From: Pseudomonas sp. ANT_H12B
GTDB lineage: Bacteria > Pseudomonadota > Gammaproteobacteria > Pseudomonadales > Pseudomonadaceae
DNA length: 64,000 nt
NCBI RefSeq assembly: GCF_008369325.1
Contig: NZ_VOBI01000007.1
Span: forward strand, 62,001-126,000
Direction: 5' to 3'
Both the position numbers and the translations under genes were made by a program. The first letter of the stretch is position 1, and each line of letters opens with the position of its first letter. The notes under the pieces were generated by a model. The model saw nothing but the letters and a program-made list of their open reading frames with translations. It ran no database searches and had not been told where the DNA came from. This document shows, piece after piece, positions 1-7,614 of the stretch.

Positions 1-188
1 TGAGCTTGCAGCGTTTCCAGGCTACTCATAATCCTTTTAGTTGTGGTTCTATTCAAGTAGAGTACAAACATCCCCGTTTTCTGCGATTACCCCAAGTACT
101 GGTCAGTCGGTTGCCGCGAGAAAGGGGCTCGGCCATTCGCCTGTACTCTCCCTTCTCTGTCGGGTGAGAGGGGCCGCATCGGACGGAA

Positions 189-410
189 TCAAGTCGAAGA
201 GTCGACGGTCAACAGCTGAGTCTCAAGCGCGGCGCGCTCCTGCTCGATTCTTTCTAATTCCTCAGCAAACGCCAGTTCGCTCCTGGAAGGTCGTTTCCGC
301 CACGGCGCATGGGAAGGCATCGGCTGCGCGGCATAGCGTGTGGTTTCCCCCTGGAACTGCTGAGCCAGGCGCTCCAGGTCTTCGCGGATCTCCTGCTTGG
401 TTCGGGTCAT
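189..410 (-). CDS. Small charged hypothetical protein
   Basis: A 73-residue open frame that I do not recognise. It is rich in Glu, Arg and Gln, with heptad-like stretches at both ends (EIREDLERLAQQ near residue 7; ELERIEQERAALE near residue 50), so a short coiled coil is likely. An AAGGA-type ribosome-binding site lies about 10 nt before the ATG at 410, which supports translation. The long plus-strand frame over the same bases looks like its shadow. It lies downstream of a cluster of iteron-like repeats (483-617) and may belong to a replication or mobility module of which only scraps remain. No function can be assigned. Confidence 0.4.
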   Translation of the reverse strand: MTRTKQEIREDLERLAQQFQGETTRYAAQPMPSHAPWRKRPSRSELAFAEELERIEQERAALETQLLTVDSST

Positions 411-482
411 TTGGTTTTTCTCTGTCCTTGAACAGTGGTTTCGTAGAGCCTAGCTGTAGCGGCTCGCGTTTGAAAACAGCCG

Positions 483-617
483 GGCTCGCAATCAACGCGA
501 TTGCTAGCTCAGATTAACTGCGACTAACGAAACTCTCGGGCTCACATTCACTGCGAGCGAGCTTGCATTCAGCGCGTCGGCTTGCATTCCATCACCGTGG
601 GCTCACGCTTTCTGCAA
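483..617. repeat. Six degenerate iteron-like repeats
   Basis: Six copies of an approximately 18-bp unit start at 483, 506, 539, 560, 579 and 600. The clearest copy is GGCTCACATTCACTGCGA at 539. All copies share RGCTYRSA followed by an ATTCA-like core, and starts are 19-33 bp apart, mostly near 21. Such arrays occur as plasmid iterons and also at the ends of IS21-type transposons. No rep gene is visible beside them, so which of the two they are stays open. Confidence 0.5.
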
Positions 618-704
618 CGGAACATCACTATTTGGCTCTCCGACGAGGAAATTCAGGCGCTGAGCGAGGAAATGGCCAGAGCCTTTGAATGGGGAGCCCG
701 CTGA
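603..704 (+). pseudogene. C-terminal scrap of an unknown protein
   Basis: The plus-strand frame ending at the TGA at 702-704 reads as a plausible amphipathic C-terminus (ITIWLSDEEIQALSEEMARA) but has no start codon within it and runs back into the repeat array. It may be the tail of a gene cut by rearrangement, or chance. I do not recognise the family. Confidence 0.2.
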
Positions 705-865
705 ATTCGGAAAAAATCGTACTACAAAGGCTTCCCTAGGGAAGTTCCGATCAACTTGTTGCAACCGTGTGGCAGGATCGAAAATTCCCTGGTGTTCAGC
801 ACGATTTACTGCGAAACGCCCCGGACGCACCGCGCTGCCAGGGCTTTTCAGCCCATTTTCTCGCG

Positions 866-1345
866 TTACCCGCGCAGCTCACCCATACCCATCAGCTGTT
901 TTCGAGCGATCCACAGGCTTGACAGGGCGAACAGCGTGGTTAGCTGCGCTGTTGTTTTTCATCAGCCCACGAAAGCGCACTTTCACATAACCAAACTGGT
1001 GCTTGATCACGCGAAAAGGATGCTCGACCTTGGCACGCGTCTCAGCTTTGCAATACTCGATCCTGCGCTTGTCCTTGTAGAGCAGGCTGCGCTTATTGAG
1101 CACGGAATAGGGCTACGCCGCGCGGCGATTTGCCAGATCACGTTACAGCTTTCGTGTTCTTCCCGCTTCTCTACCCCGGTATAGCCCGCGTCGACATAAA
1201 CGGCGTTTTCATCGCCATGCAGCAACTCAGCAACCTGGGGCATGTCGGCCACATTGGCCGCTGTGCCGTGGACGAGATGAACCAATCCCGACTCTACATC
1301 CGCGCCGATATGCGCCTTCATTGCAAAGAAGAATTGGTTCCCTTA
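866..1345 (-). pseudogene. IS5-family transposase, C-terminal remnant
   Basis: Reading leftward from about 1345, the protein matches the C-terminal half of IS5-type DDE transposases: MKAHIGADVESGLVH, then VDAGYTGVEKR, then [17 protein letters not shown] (the conserved Y/E catalytic region), then [17 protein letters not shown] to a TAA at 866. The frame shifts at about 1115 and again at about 950, so it is dead. The N-terminal half is missing where the IS110-like sequence starts. Related fragments lie at 13701 and 60711. Confidence 0.85.
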
Positions 1346-1367
1346 ATGAGATGGTCAACCCGGTTCG

Positions 1368-1401
1368 AGAAACCCGGTAAGTCTAGACTCACCGGGTTTC
1401 T
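1368..1401. other. Strong hairpin at the start of the IS110-like element
   Basis: AGAAACCCGGT at 1368-1378 pairs perfectly with ACCGGGTTTCT at 1391-1401 around a 12-nt loop. It lies 24 nt upstream of the IS110-type transposase start and after the truncated IS5 gene. It could be part of the IS110 end or a barrier to read-through transcription. Confidence 0.55.
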
Positions 1402-1425
1402 TTCTTTACCAAAGGAGGACCTCTC

Positions 1426-1941
1426 ATGAGTACCGTGACGCTTCTGGGTATCGACATCGGCAAAAACACCTTCCACTTGCATGACCAGGATGCCAGAGGA
1501 AATCAGTTCTTGCGCAAGAAACTCAATCGTAGCCAATTGCTGTCGCATCTGGCGCATCTGGCGCAGTTGTCAAACTGCAAAATTGCCATGGAGTCCTGCG
1601 GTGGTTCACAGTGGCGGGCCAGGCGGATTGAGGGCTTAAGCCACCGCGTGCAATTAATCGCAGTGCAAGATGTGAGGATCTACGTCACCGGCAACAAAAA
1701 TGACTTTGTCGATGCAGAGGCCATCTGCGAAGCCGCATCGCGACTCAAGACCCGCTCTGTTCCGGTTAAGACCGTTGAGCAGCAGATCCTGTCCACCGAG
1801 CACAAGCTGCGCAAACCCTGGGTGGATCATCGCACCGGAATCATCAATCAAGTGCATGGTTTTCTACTGGAGTTTGGCATCATCTTCCCCATTGGATACG
1901 CTGCTCTGAAACAGGCGCCGGCCCTGATGGAAAAGGGGGTC
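1426..1941 (+). pseudogene. IS110-family transposase, 5' fragment
   Basis: The start is well supported: AAAGGAGG lies just upstream of the ATG at 1426. The first 170 residues match the RuvC-like DEDD domain of IS110 transposases: LLGIDIGKNTFHLHDQDARG, then KIAMESCGGSQWRAR, then GNKNDFVDAEAICEAASR. Similarity fades after LLEFGIIFP and is lost by about 1941. The C-terminal transposase_20 domain is absent, so the gene is truncated and inactive. The open frame continues by chance to the poly-A tract before 2176. Confidence 0.85.
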
Positions 1942-2156
1942 CATTCCGCGTCGGCGTCAACAGAAAATCGCAGGCAAGCGTTCGTGTATTGGTGTCGGTC
2001 ATATGATGATCCCGAGCACAACGGTGCGAGTCAGATCGATCAGAGGATCGCTGCTGGACTGCACCGCATAGAAACTGTCGGAAAATCATCCTTTGGTCGA
2101 AAAACACTGAGTCAACCAGAGTATGGGCCAAAGTATGGGCTGGGATTTTTTCAAAA

Positions 2157-2193
2157 AAAAAAAAAAACAAAAAAACCCTGAATAATCAGGGCT
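2157..2193 (-). terminator. Rho-independent terminator of the tRNA remnant
   Basis: On the minus strand a 6-bp stem (CCCTGA with TCAGGG, positions 2176-2191) with a 4-nt loop is followed by a long run of T residues interrupted by one G. It lies 17 nt beyond the CCA end of the tRNA fragment, where a tRNA terminator is expected, and suggests that sequence left of here belongs to the original tRNA locus. Confidence 0.8.
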
Positions 2194-2207
2194 TTAATGT
2201 ATAAATA

Positions 2208-2234
2208 TGGCGGAGAGATAGGGATTCGAACCCC
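2208..2234 (-). other. 3' end of a tRNA gene, probable att site
   Basis: On the minus strand the last 27 nt of a tRNA are present: the T-arm and loop (GGGGTTCGAATCCC), the 3' acceptor strand and an encoded CCA. The pattern fits a tRNA-Ser or another class II tRNA. No 5' half lies upstream, so this is a partial copy of the kind left at one end of an integrated island. The natural terminator follows. The other attachment site and a tRNA-type integrase are not in the window. Confidence 0.75.
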
Positions 2235-2449
2235 TTCTAATGTCCCGGCAGACCGGTTTAGGCCGCTGTTTGTGCCATTTCGCCCCATCGCAAATGGCAT
2301 ACACCGGCCTGACACGGCCTCTGTTATGCCCTAAATATGCCCTAAACTGATCCGGTTCGTATTAAGCGATTGTCGTGGAGATTGTTGCATCAAGGAGCTA
2401 GCGAAATGGAGCGTTATCAAGACTCCATCTTCATCCGCCTCGAGAATAT

Positions 2450-3883
2450 TCACTTCACCGGTTTCACGCCTCCACGGCGGCCTAACCCGAAGCCAACACG
2501 GTAGAGATCAGGCAAATTGACCCGACCGTCCTTCATCGTTTCAAAAATGCCAAGCCGCTCTAGATCGCTCCGCACTCCGGACCACCCTCTTTCAGCGTGC
2601 TGAGGTGGAAGTCTTTGGTCTGATAATCCTGAAAGTCCAGAAGGAAACTGAGCTTTCCACCTTTCCTCGACGATTTCAAATGCACAAGGGACAGACGCCC
2701 CTCTGAGAGGATCCATTATTTTGGGAACCCACGGATAATCCTCGGCCATTTCGGCCACCCTGATCTCAGACGCTTTTTGAACGCCGCGTTTGATGCTCTC
2801 ATAATGAAGAGCCTGCTCATGGTCTGGATATTTTTCTAACGAATCATCTGCTGCCTGGCGTATGGCGGCGAGGAAAGACCTAGGGGAAGTCCGGCCCCGC
2901 CCATCAGCGAGATGGCTAACCGCCCATATATAAGGTACTCCGCGGCGACGATCTCGCCCCATCCACGGACCGGCTAAAGCCTCAAATAATTCCCGCTGCT
3001 TGGCGCTTTCTCGCTTCACCTCTTCCGCGACAAGCCATACTTGATTGTCTGAGCGCGGTGCAACCCCAATCACCGACTTATACAAGTCACGCAGGTTTTC
3101 CCCATCAGCACCGGTAGCATTGCAAAGTGTCTGCCATAACAAACCATGCAGATCATGCGAAGCCCAAGTCAGCTCAGCTTTTGTCGCCAACAACTTTGAA
3201 GCGTCAGGAAAATCGGTAATAGTGCGATCAGACTGATCTTCCCGCAGGAACACTTTTGCATGAAGACGCGGATAGGACTTCAACCAAAGCACAACTTTTA
3301 GAAGGTCTCTTACAATCAGGTCCATCATTCCCCAGTCATTACTGGTTCGATCCAAAGCGTCGAATAAAATTAGACCAAACCTACCACTGGTGACAAGCAT
3401 GCCGTTCGTATCCTGAACGAATCTAGCTAAAAGCTCGGGATTATCTCTGACCCACTCTATCGTGTCCTGCCATTTGCCATTAGGGATAGATACAGGATTG
3501 ATTTTAGCGAGCCAACGAAGGACGACTCCCTTCCAAATTTCAAAAGGAGTAAATCCATTTTTGATGAGCTGCGCGAAAACCTCCATATCGGGAAATGAAT
3601 CGATATCTGGCGAGACACCGAACCCGACATGGACATCGGTAATCTCCAGCTCTTTGACAGCCTTACCGAGCGCCTCGCGCAAGATAGGGGCACGCAGAGC
3701 GGCGGTCCAAAAAGATTTCCCTACCCCCCTTGCACCAATTACCAAATTACACTCGAGCCTCAAAGCTTTTGTATGGCCTGGTGGCATGTACAAATGGCGG
3801 CGATCAGGTGCTTCCCCGTGAGTCGAGGTCGTCAGAGGAATCGCTTGAACAAGAGACTCTTTAATCTGTACCTTAGAAATCAC
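2450..3883 (-). CDS. P-loop ATPase, third gene of a candidate defence operon
   Basis: A 477-residue protein that I cannot assign to a named family. A Walker A motif, GARGVGKS, lies at residues 50-57. A hydrophobic strand ending in acidic residues (GLILFDALDRT, about residues 170-180) could be Walker B. Further on are a conserved-looking KVFLRED stretch, an arginine-rich RGRTSPRSFL segment that could act as sensor 2 or an arginine finger, and a C-terminal segment (GWSGVRSDLERLGI) that resembles a winged helix. The order resembles AAA/STAND-like ATPases of bacterial conflict systems. Its ATG overlaps the stop codon of the KGGVGR ATPase gene by 4 nt, so the two are translationally coupled. It is the last gene before the tRNA-derived att site. 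Confidence 0.85.
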   Translation of the reverse strand: MISKVQIKESLVQAIPLTTSTHGEAPDRRHLYMPPGHTKALRLECNLVIGARGVGKSFWTAALRAPILREALGKAVKELEITDVHVGFGVSPDIDSFPDMEVFAQLIKNGFTPFEIWKGVVLRWLAKINPVSIPNGKWQDTIEWVRDNPELLARFVQDTNGMLVTSGRFGLILFDALDRTSNDWGMMDLIVRDLLKVVLWLKSYPRLHAKVFLREDQSDRTITDFPDASKLLATKAELTWASHDLHGLLWQTLCNATGADGENLRDLYKSVIGVAPRSDNQVWLVAEEVKRESAKQRELFEALAGPWMGRDRRRGVPYIWAVSHLADGRGRTSPRSFLAAIRQAADDSLEKYPDHEQALHYESIKRGVQKASEIRVAEMAEDYPWVPKIMDPLRGASVPCAFEIVEERWKAQFPSGLSGLSDQRLPPQHAERGWSGVRSDLERLGIFETMKDGRVNLPDLYRVGFGLGRRGGVKPVK

Positions 3884-5178
3884 GAACCATCCTCACCTTG
3901 AATAGCATTTGATATGCCTTGTATTACTTGACCGAAAATAGCGGACACCTCATCCGCATCAATACCATTCAGCCTTGAATGCATCGCGCGGAGCGAATTG
4001 AATCCGCGATTCCAACGGATTGCCCAAGCATAGTGGGGCCCCCCCTCATCGGAGCTATCGAAACTCCAAGTTTCCTCCGTTGCCGCGCTGCCCGCCGGCA
4101 CCTCGTCATAGAGTTCATCCGCGAACAAACTCCACGCCTCTTCACGCAAGCCAACTGTATACTCGATTCCATCCAACTCTGGAATCAAGGCTCCCACCAC
4201 CTGAAGCCGCTCTCTGATTTCTCGGACAACCCCTGTGGTCCGCCAGTGACGAAACAGAATACGATAACCCGACCACGTCTGATCCCCATCTAAAGCGAAT
4301 AGAAGCACCAGGTTCGCACCTAAATCTGTAACACAAGCAGATGCTACCTCATCAATTCCCGCTCTAGAGTCGATAAGAATTACATCGGGGGACCAGCGTT
4401 TTTCTAAAAGAGAGATGAGCCGCTGAAGTCTCTGTGACCAAGATTCCTGGCCACTAGAGTTTACTTTCGGCATCCACGCTCGTCCCAATTTTGCGACATA
4501 TTCGCCAGAATCTGCACCATGGGCAGGAACGACAAAAATATCACCGTCGTGGGATAAGCCGCTGGAGGCCACCATGCTCTCGAAAACCTCATCGCCATTA
4601 TCGAGAAGATCTTCTACTAACCAGTCGGTAATTCCGTATTTTGGACGGCGATCAATCGGCAGCAAGGAGGTCGACAGACCTGGTGACTCAAGATCCAAAT
4701 CGAGCACTAAAACGCGCTTTCCACTCTGTGCTAGCGACCATGCACTCGCTGCAATCGCTGTTGAGCGCCCGACGCCCCCTTTGATGGAGAAAAAAACAAC
4801 ACGGGGTATCTCAGCAGAAGCCGGAGCAATCGTCGACCAATTACCTTGAGTAGCTAATCGATCAATTATCGAAACGCCCGGAACCCCCTCGAGAGGAAAA
4901 ACGGGTGCACCAAACGCAACACTCTCTACAGACTGTTCAAATAATACTGCTTGCTCTATGGGAAACGCCCGTTTGCCTAGCGTCTCGAGCATTTGCTGAG
5001 AAATAATTGCTAACTTTTCTAATACGCGCTGATCGCTTTGCCACTTTGTAGAAACGATCAGACGCACCCTTCCGTTCAGGTCTCTGTTTATGTAGATGGG
5101 CGCTGTTAGCTGGAGGAACTCATTATGGTTAGAAAAAATTTCCTGCAGCTTGGGAATTAGTTGGTCAAAGGTAATCAT
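3880..5178 (-). CDS. ParA/MinD-like ATPase with KGGVGR motif variant
   Basis: A 432-residue protein. An N-terminal domain of about 125 residues of unknown function precedes a deviant Walker A motif, KGGVGRST, at residues 133-140; the usual MinD/ParA form is KGGVGKT, so the second lysine is replaced by arginine. DLDLESPGLS follows (the switch I-like segment) and then a Walker B-like DVILIDSRAG. Families with this arginine variant are known as KGGVGR-motif ATPases and are often found in defence-rich regions, though I know of no tested function. It overlaps its neighbours by 4 nt on each side (stop/start ATGA), making a strict three-gene operon. The lack of a ParB partner and the context argue against plasmid partition. 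Confidence 0.88.
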   Translation of the reverse strand: MITFDQLIPKLQEIFSNHNEFLQLTAPIYINRDLNGRVRLIVSTKWQSDQRVLEKLAIISQQMLETLGKRAFPIEQAVLFEQSVESVAFGAPVFPLEGVPGVSIIDRLATQGNWSTIAPASAEIPRVVFFSIKGGVGRSTAIAASAWSLAQSGKRVLVLDLDLESPGLSTSLLPIDRRPKYGITDWLVEDLLDNGDEVFESMVASSGLSHDGDIFVVPAHGADSGEYVAKLGRAWMPKVNSSGQESWSQRLQRLISLLEKRWSPDVILIDSRAGIDEVASACVTDLGANLVLLFALDGDQTWSGYRILFRHWRTTGVVREIRERLQVVGALIPELDGIEYTVGLREEAWSLFADELYDEVPAGSAATEETWSFDSSDEGGPHYAWAIRWNRGFNSLRAMHSRLNGIDADEVSAIFGQVIQGISNAIQGEDGS

Positions 5179-5588
5179 ATCAATCCTTCCAGCAGGGCCT
5201 TTCGAACCAGAGCAGCAACAGCTCCAGCAGCGGTTCTATGAGCCTCAACACTCGGTAGCAAAACGTCGCCGCCGTTCGCGTATCTCTGCGATGCATCCCA
5301 GTCGAGGAAAGGGTTTAGGTTTGGTAGAGCGTAATTTGCACCATTAACCGAGCTTGCACGATAGGTATCGTAGCGATCCCACACTCTGTTGGCATGCACG
5401 CGATCATCATATTCTTGTGGCGCACCGTCTTGCCGAATCACCATTCCGAAGTGGTGCATCAGCTTCTTGAGTCCGCACTCTGCCGCAAAGCCGTACAGCT
5501 GATCAGCGTTACCTAAGCGTGACGCCAAAAATAGTGATTCTGCATCAATCATATGCCTTTGATGAGCATCCAAAAAATCCGCATTCAT
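5175..5588 (-). CDS. HEPN-like small protein, first gene of the operon
   Basis: A 137-residue protein using the ATG at 5588; the frame is open further upstream, but that extension reads as non-coding. The N-terminal half (DAHQRHMIDAESLFLASRLGNADQ, then LYGFAAECGLKKLM) follows the helical pattern of HEPN domains, in which a run resembling YLAGYAVECALKAL is typical. The classical Rx4-6H ribonuclease motif is not evident, so catalytic activity is uncertain. HEPN proteins are common as RNase effectors or as scaffolds in toxin and defence systems. It leads the operon and is coupled to the KGGVGR ATPase by an ATGA overlap. The family call rests on pattern recognition only. Confidence 0.65.
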   Translation of the reverse strand: MNADFLDAHQRHMIDAESLFLASRLGNADQLYGFAAECGLKKLMHHFGMVIRQDGAPQEYDDRVHANRVWDRYDTYRASSVNGANYALPNLNPFLDWDASQRYANGGDVLLPSVEAHRTAAGAVAALVRKALLEGLI

Positions 5589-5813
5589 GTGTCGCTGTCC
5601 ATCCCTAGTGCTCCAAACGCGAATAGTTTGTAACGTTCGCCGGATCCTGAAGCTGAAATGTGTGGGGTAATCGTGCAATCTTGGATTATGCCCTGTCGCT
5701 CGCCGAGAGGCCACGCTGGACCTCAGAAGGTAGCTTACTCACTGAGTCGGAGCTTTGAAGTTTTGATGTTCCGTATCAACAGAACTGCGCTTGGCCCAAA
5801 ATCAGCCAGTCAT

Positions 5814-7091
5814 TCACCTACAGTTAATGATCCATAATTGGTCCAGCCGCGTCGTATAGCTTTGACTCATCATTTCCCGCCGCATGCCCCAGCTCGGGTC
5901 AATAGGCACGCTTGCTGCCCGTAATGTACCTCTCCCCCATCGCCCATTGATTTCGTCCAGCACCGCCATCACCCTCGTCGCCTCCGTTGGCTGGGACGCG
6001 GCGAACAGATCGCCGGTGTACTCACCGGGCTGGCACAGGTTCAGCAGCATCACTTCTGCCTTGCTATAGTTGAACCCCGGGCGAAACACACGATCGAGCG
6101 CATCGACAGCCGCCTTGGTCAGCAGGCGCACATCGTCCGTCGGGTAAGGCAGGTCCACCACCACGCCATTCGCGTACTTGGCTTCCTCGGGATTGAACAT
6201 TCCGGTACGGATGCTGACCCGGATCTTCTTGCACAGCGACTTCTGCGCTCGCAGCTTTTCTGATGCCCGCATCATGTAGGTGGCCACGGCCTCCTTTATC
6301 GGCGGCAGCTCCTTCAGCCGTTTACCGAACATCCGGCTGCAACAGATTTCCTGTTTTGGCGGGTTCGGCTCGTCCAACTCTAAGCAGGACGTGCCGGCCA
6401 GCTCACGGGCGGTTTTCTCGATCACCACACTGAAGTTCTTGCGCAGCGACCAGGCGTCAGCCTTGGCCAAGTCCATGGCCGTTTTGATGCCCATGGCATC
6501 CAAGTGCATTTTCATGCGGCGACCCACCCCCCATACCTCGCCCACGTCCGTGTTGCGTAGCACCCAGTCACGTTTCACCGGGTCGCAAATATTCACGACT
6601 CCGCCGGTCTGGGCCTGCAATCGTTTTGCCGTGTGGTTGGCGAGCTTGGCCAAGGTCTTTGTAGGAGCGATTCCTACGCCAACCGGAATGCCGGTGCAAC
6701 GCAGCACTTGGGCGCGGATCTGCCGACCGAGCATATCCAGCCCCTCAATACCAGTGAGATCAGCAAACGCCTCGTCGATGCTGTACACCTCAACTGCTGG
6801 GACCATCGACTCAATCAAGGTCATTACCCGCTCGCTGATATCGCCATACAGTGCGTAGTTCGACGAGAACGCGACAATGCCGTGCTGCTTGAGTTTGTGT
6901 TTGATCTGGAAGTACGGCTCGCCCATTTTCACGAAAGGCTTGGCGTCGTAGCTGCGGGCGATGACGCAGCCGTCGTTGTTCGACAGCACAACGATGGGCA
7001 CCTTGGCAAGATCGGGGCGGAACACGCGTTCGCAGCTGGCGTAGAAGCTGTTGCAATCGATCAAGCCGAATACCGGCGGCCTCTTAGACAT
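5814..7091 (-). CDS. rulB: Y-family DNA polymerase V catalytic subunit
   Basis: A 425-residue UmuC/RulB-type translesion polymerase. The palm motif DCNSFYASCERVF is at the N-terminus and the catalytic SIDEAF about 100 residues in; the C-terminus closes with the family-typical SQSYTTRLDQLW, so the protein is complete. With RulA it forms an error-prone polymerase used after UV or oxidative DNA damage. In Pseudomonas, rulB is a known insertion hot spot for recombinase elements, but here the gene is intact. It overlaps the rulA stop by 8 nt and must be co-transcribed with it. The symbol umuC would fit equally well. Confidence 0.95.
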   Translation of the reverse strand: MSKRPPVFGLIDCNSFYASCERVFRPDLAKVPIVVLSNNDGCVIARSYDAKPFVKMGEPYFQIKHKLKQHGIVAFSSNYALYGDISERVMTLIESMVPAVEVYSIDEAFADLTGIEGLDMLGRQIRAQVLRCTGIPVGVGIAPTKTLAKLANHTAKRLQAQTGGVVNICDPVKRDWVLRNTDVGEVWGVGRRMKMHLDAMGIKTAMDLAKADAWSLRKNFSVVIEKTARELAGTSCLELDEPNPPKQEICCSRMFGKRLKELPPIKEAVATYMMRASEKLRAQKSLCKKIRVSIRTGMFNPEEAKYANGVVVDLPYPTDDVRLLTKAAVDALDRVFRPGFNYSKAEVMLLNLCQPGEYTGDLFAASQPTEATRVMAVLDEINGRWGRGTLRAASVPIDPSWGMRREMMSQSYTTRLDQLWIINCR

Positions 7092-7434
7092 GACTGCGCA
7101 CGCTGCTGGTGACTACACCCCAAATCGACAGCTCGTCGCCCTCGAGCACGTAGCGTGGTGGGTATTTGGGATTCTCGGACAGCAGGATGACTTCTTTTCC
7201 TCGAAGACACAGGCGTTTGCAGACTGGGTCGTTGTTAAGCAGTGCGATGACGATGTGGCCGTGAGCCGGTTCAATTGAGCGATCAACGATGGCTAGGTCG
7301 CCCTCATAGATCCCGGCGCCTTGCATGCTTTCCCCGGTGAGCGACACCAAGTAGACATGCGGGGCGCGAATGTTCAACACCTCATCCAGTGATATTTGCG
7401 CCTCGATGTGATCCGCTGTTTTAAATACGGCCAT
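7084..7434 (-). CDS. rulA: UmuD/RulA-like protein lacking the cleavage region
   Basis: A 116-residue S24-type (LexA-fold) protein, shorter than the usual 139-145. The catalytic serine region (LTGESMQGAGIYEGD) and the lysine region (DPVCKRLC) are present. The N-terminus is MAVFKTADHIEAQ, with no Cys/Ala-Gly self-cleavage site of full-length UmuD; a TGA lies in frame one codon before the GAA preceding the ATG. It therefore resembles the processed form UmuD'. Homology to full-length RulA seems to begin at about ADHIEAQ; upstream DNA is AT-rich and belongs to the recombinase side. No LexA box is visible upstream, so SOS control may be lost. Confidence 0.85.
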   Translation of the reverse strand: MAVFKTADHIEAQISLDEVLNIRAPHVYLVSLTGESMQGAGIYEGDLAIVDRSIEPAHGHIVIALLNNDPVCKRLCLRGKEVILLSENPKYPPRYVLEGDELSIWGVVTSSVRSHV

Positions 7435-7614
7435 TTCTCATATGTTTATGTGGTGACAAATTCATCTACCCTTATCATAAACAATATTTCCATACCCCAT
7501 TCTATTTATATGTTGGAGTAACGTGCAGCGAAATATAAATTGTCTATGCTGTACACGCGCATAAAACAATTTCATATTTGCAAGCTACTTTTGCAGCTGA
7601 GACTGAGCAGAAAA
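7435..7614. other. AT-rich divergent intergenic region
   Basis: This 180-nt region lies between rulA (minus) and the first recombinase gene (plus). It is much richer in A and T than the flanks and should hold both promoters. I found no CTGT-N8-ACAG LexA site. It is probably the left edge of the recombinase element, but no terminal inverted repeat could be defined. Confidence 0.4.

Noticed and set aside
41..517. Long plus-strand frame of 158 codons
   Set aside because: Low-complexity Ser/Arg/Pro-rich reading opposite a better minus-strand gene; no ribosome-binding site or family pattern.
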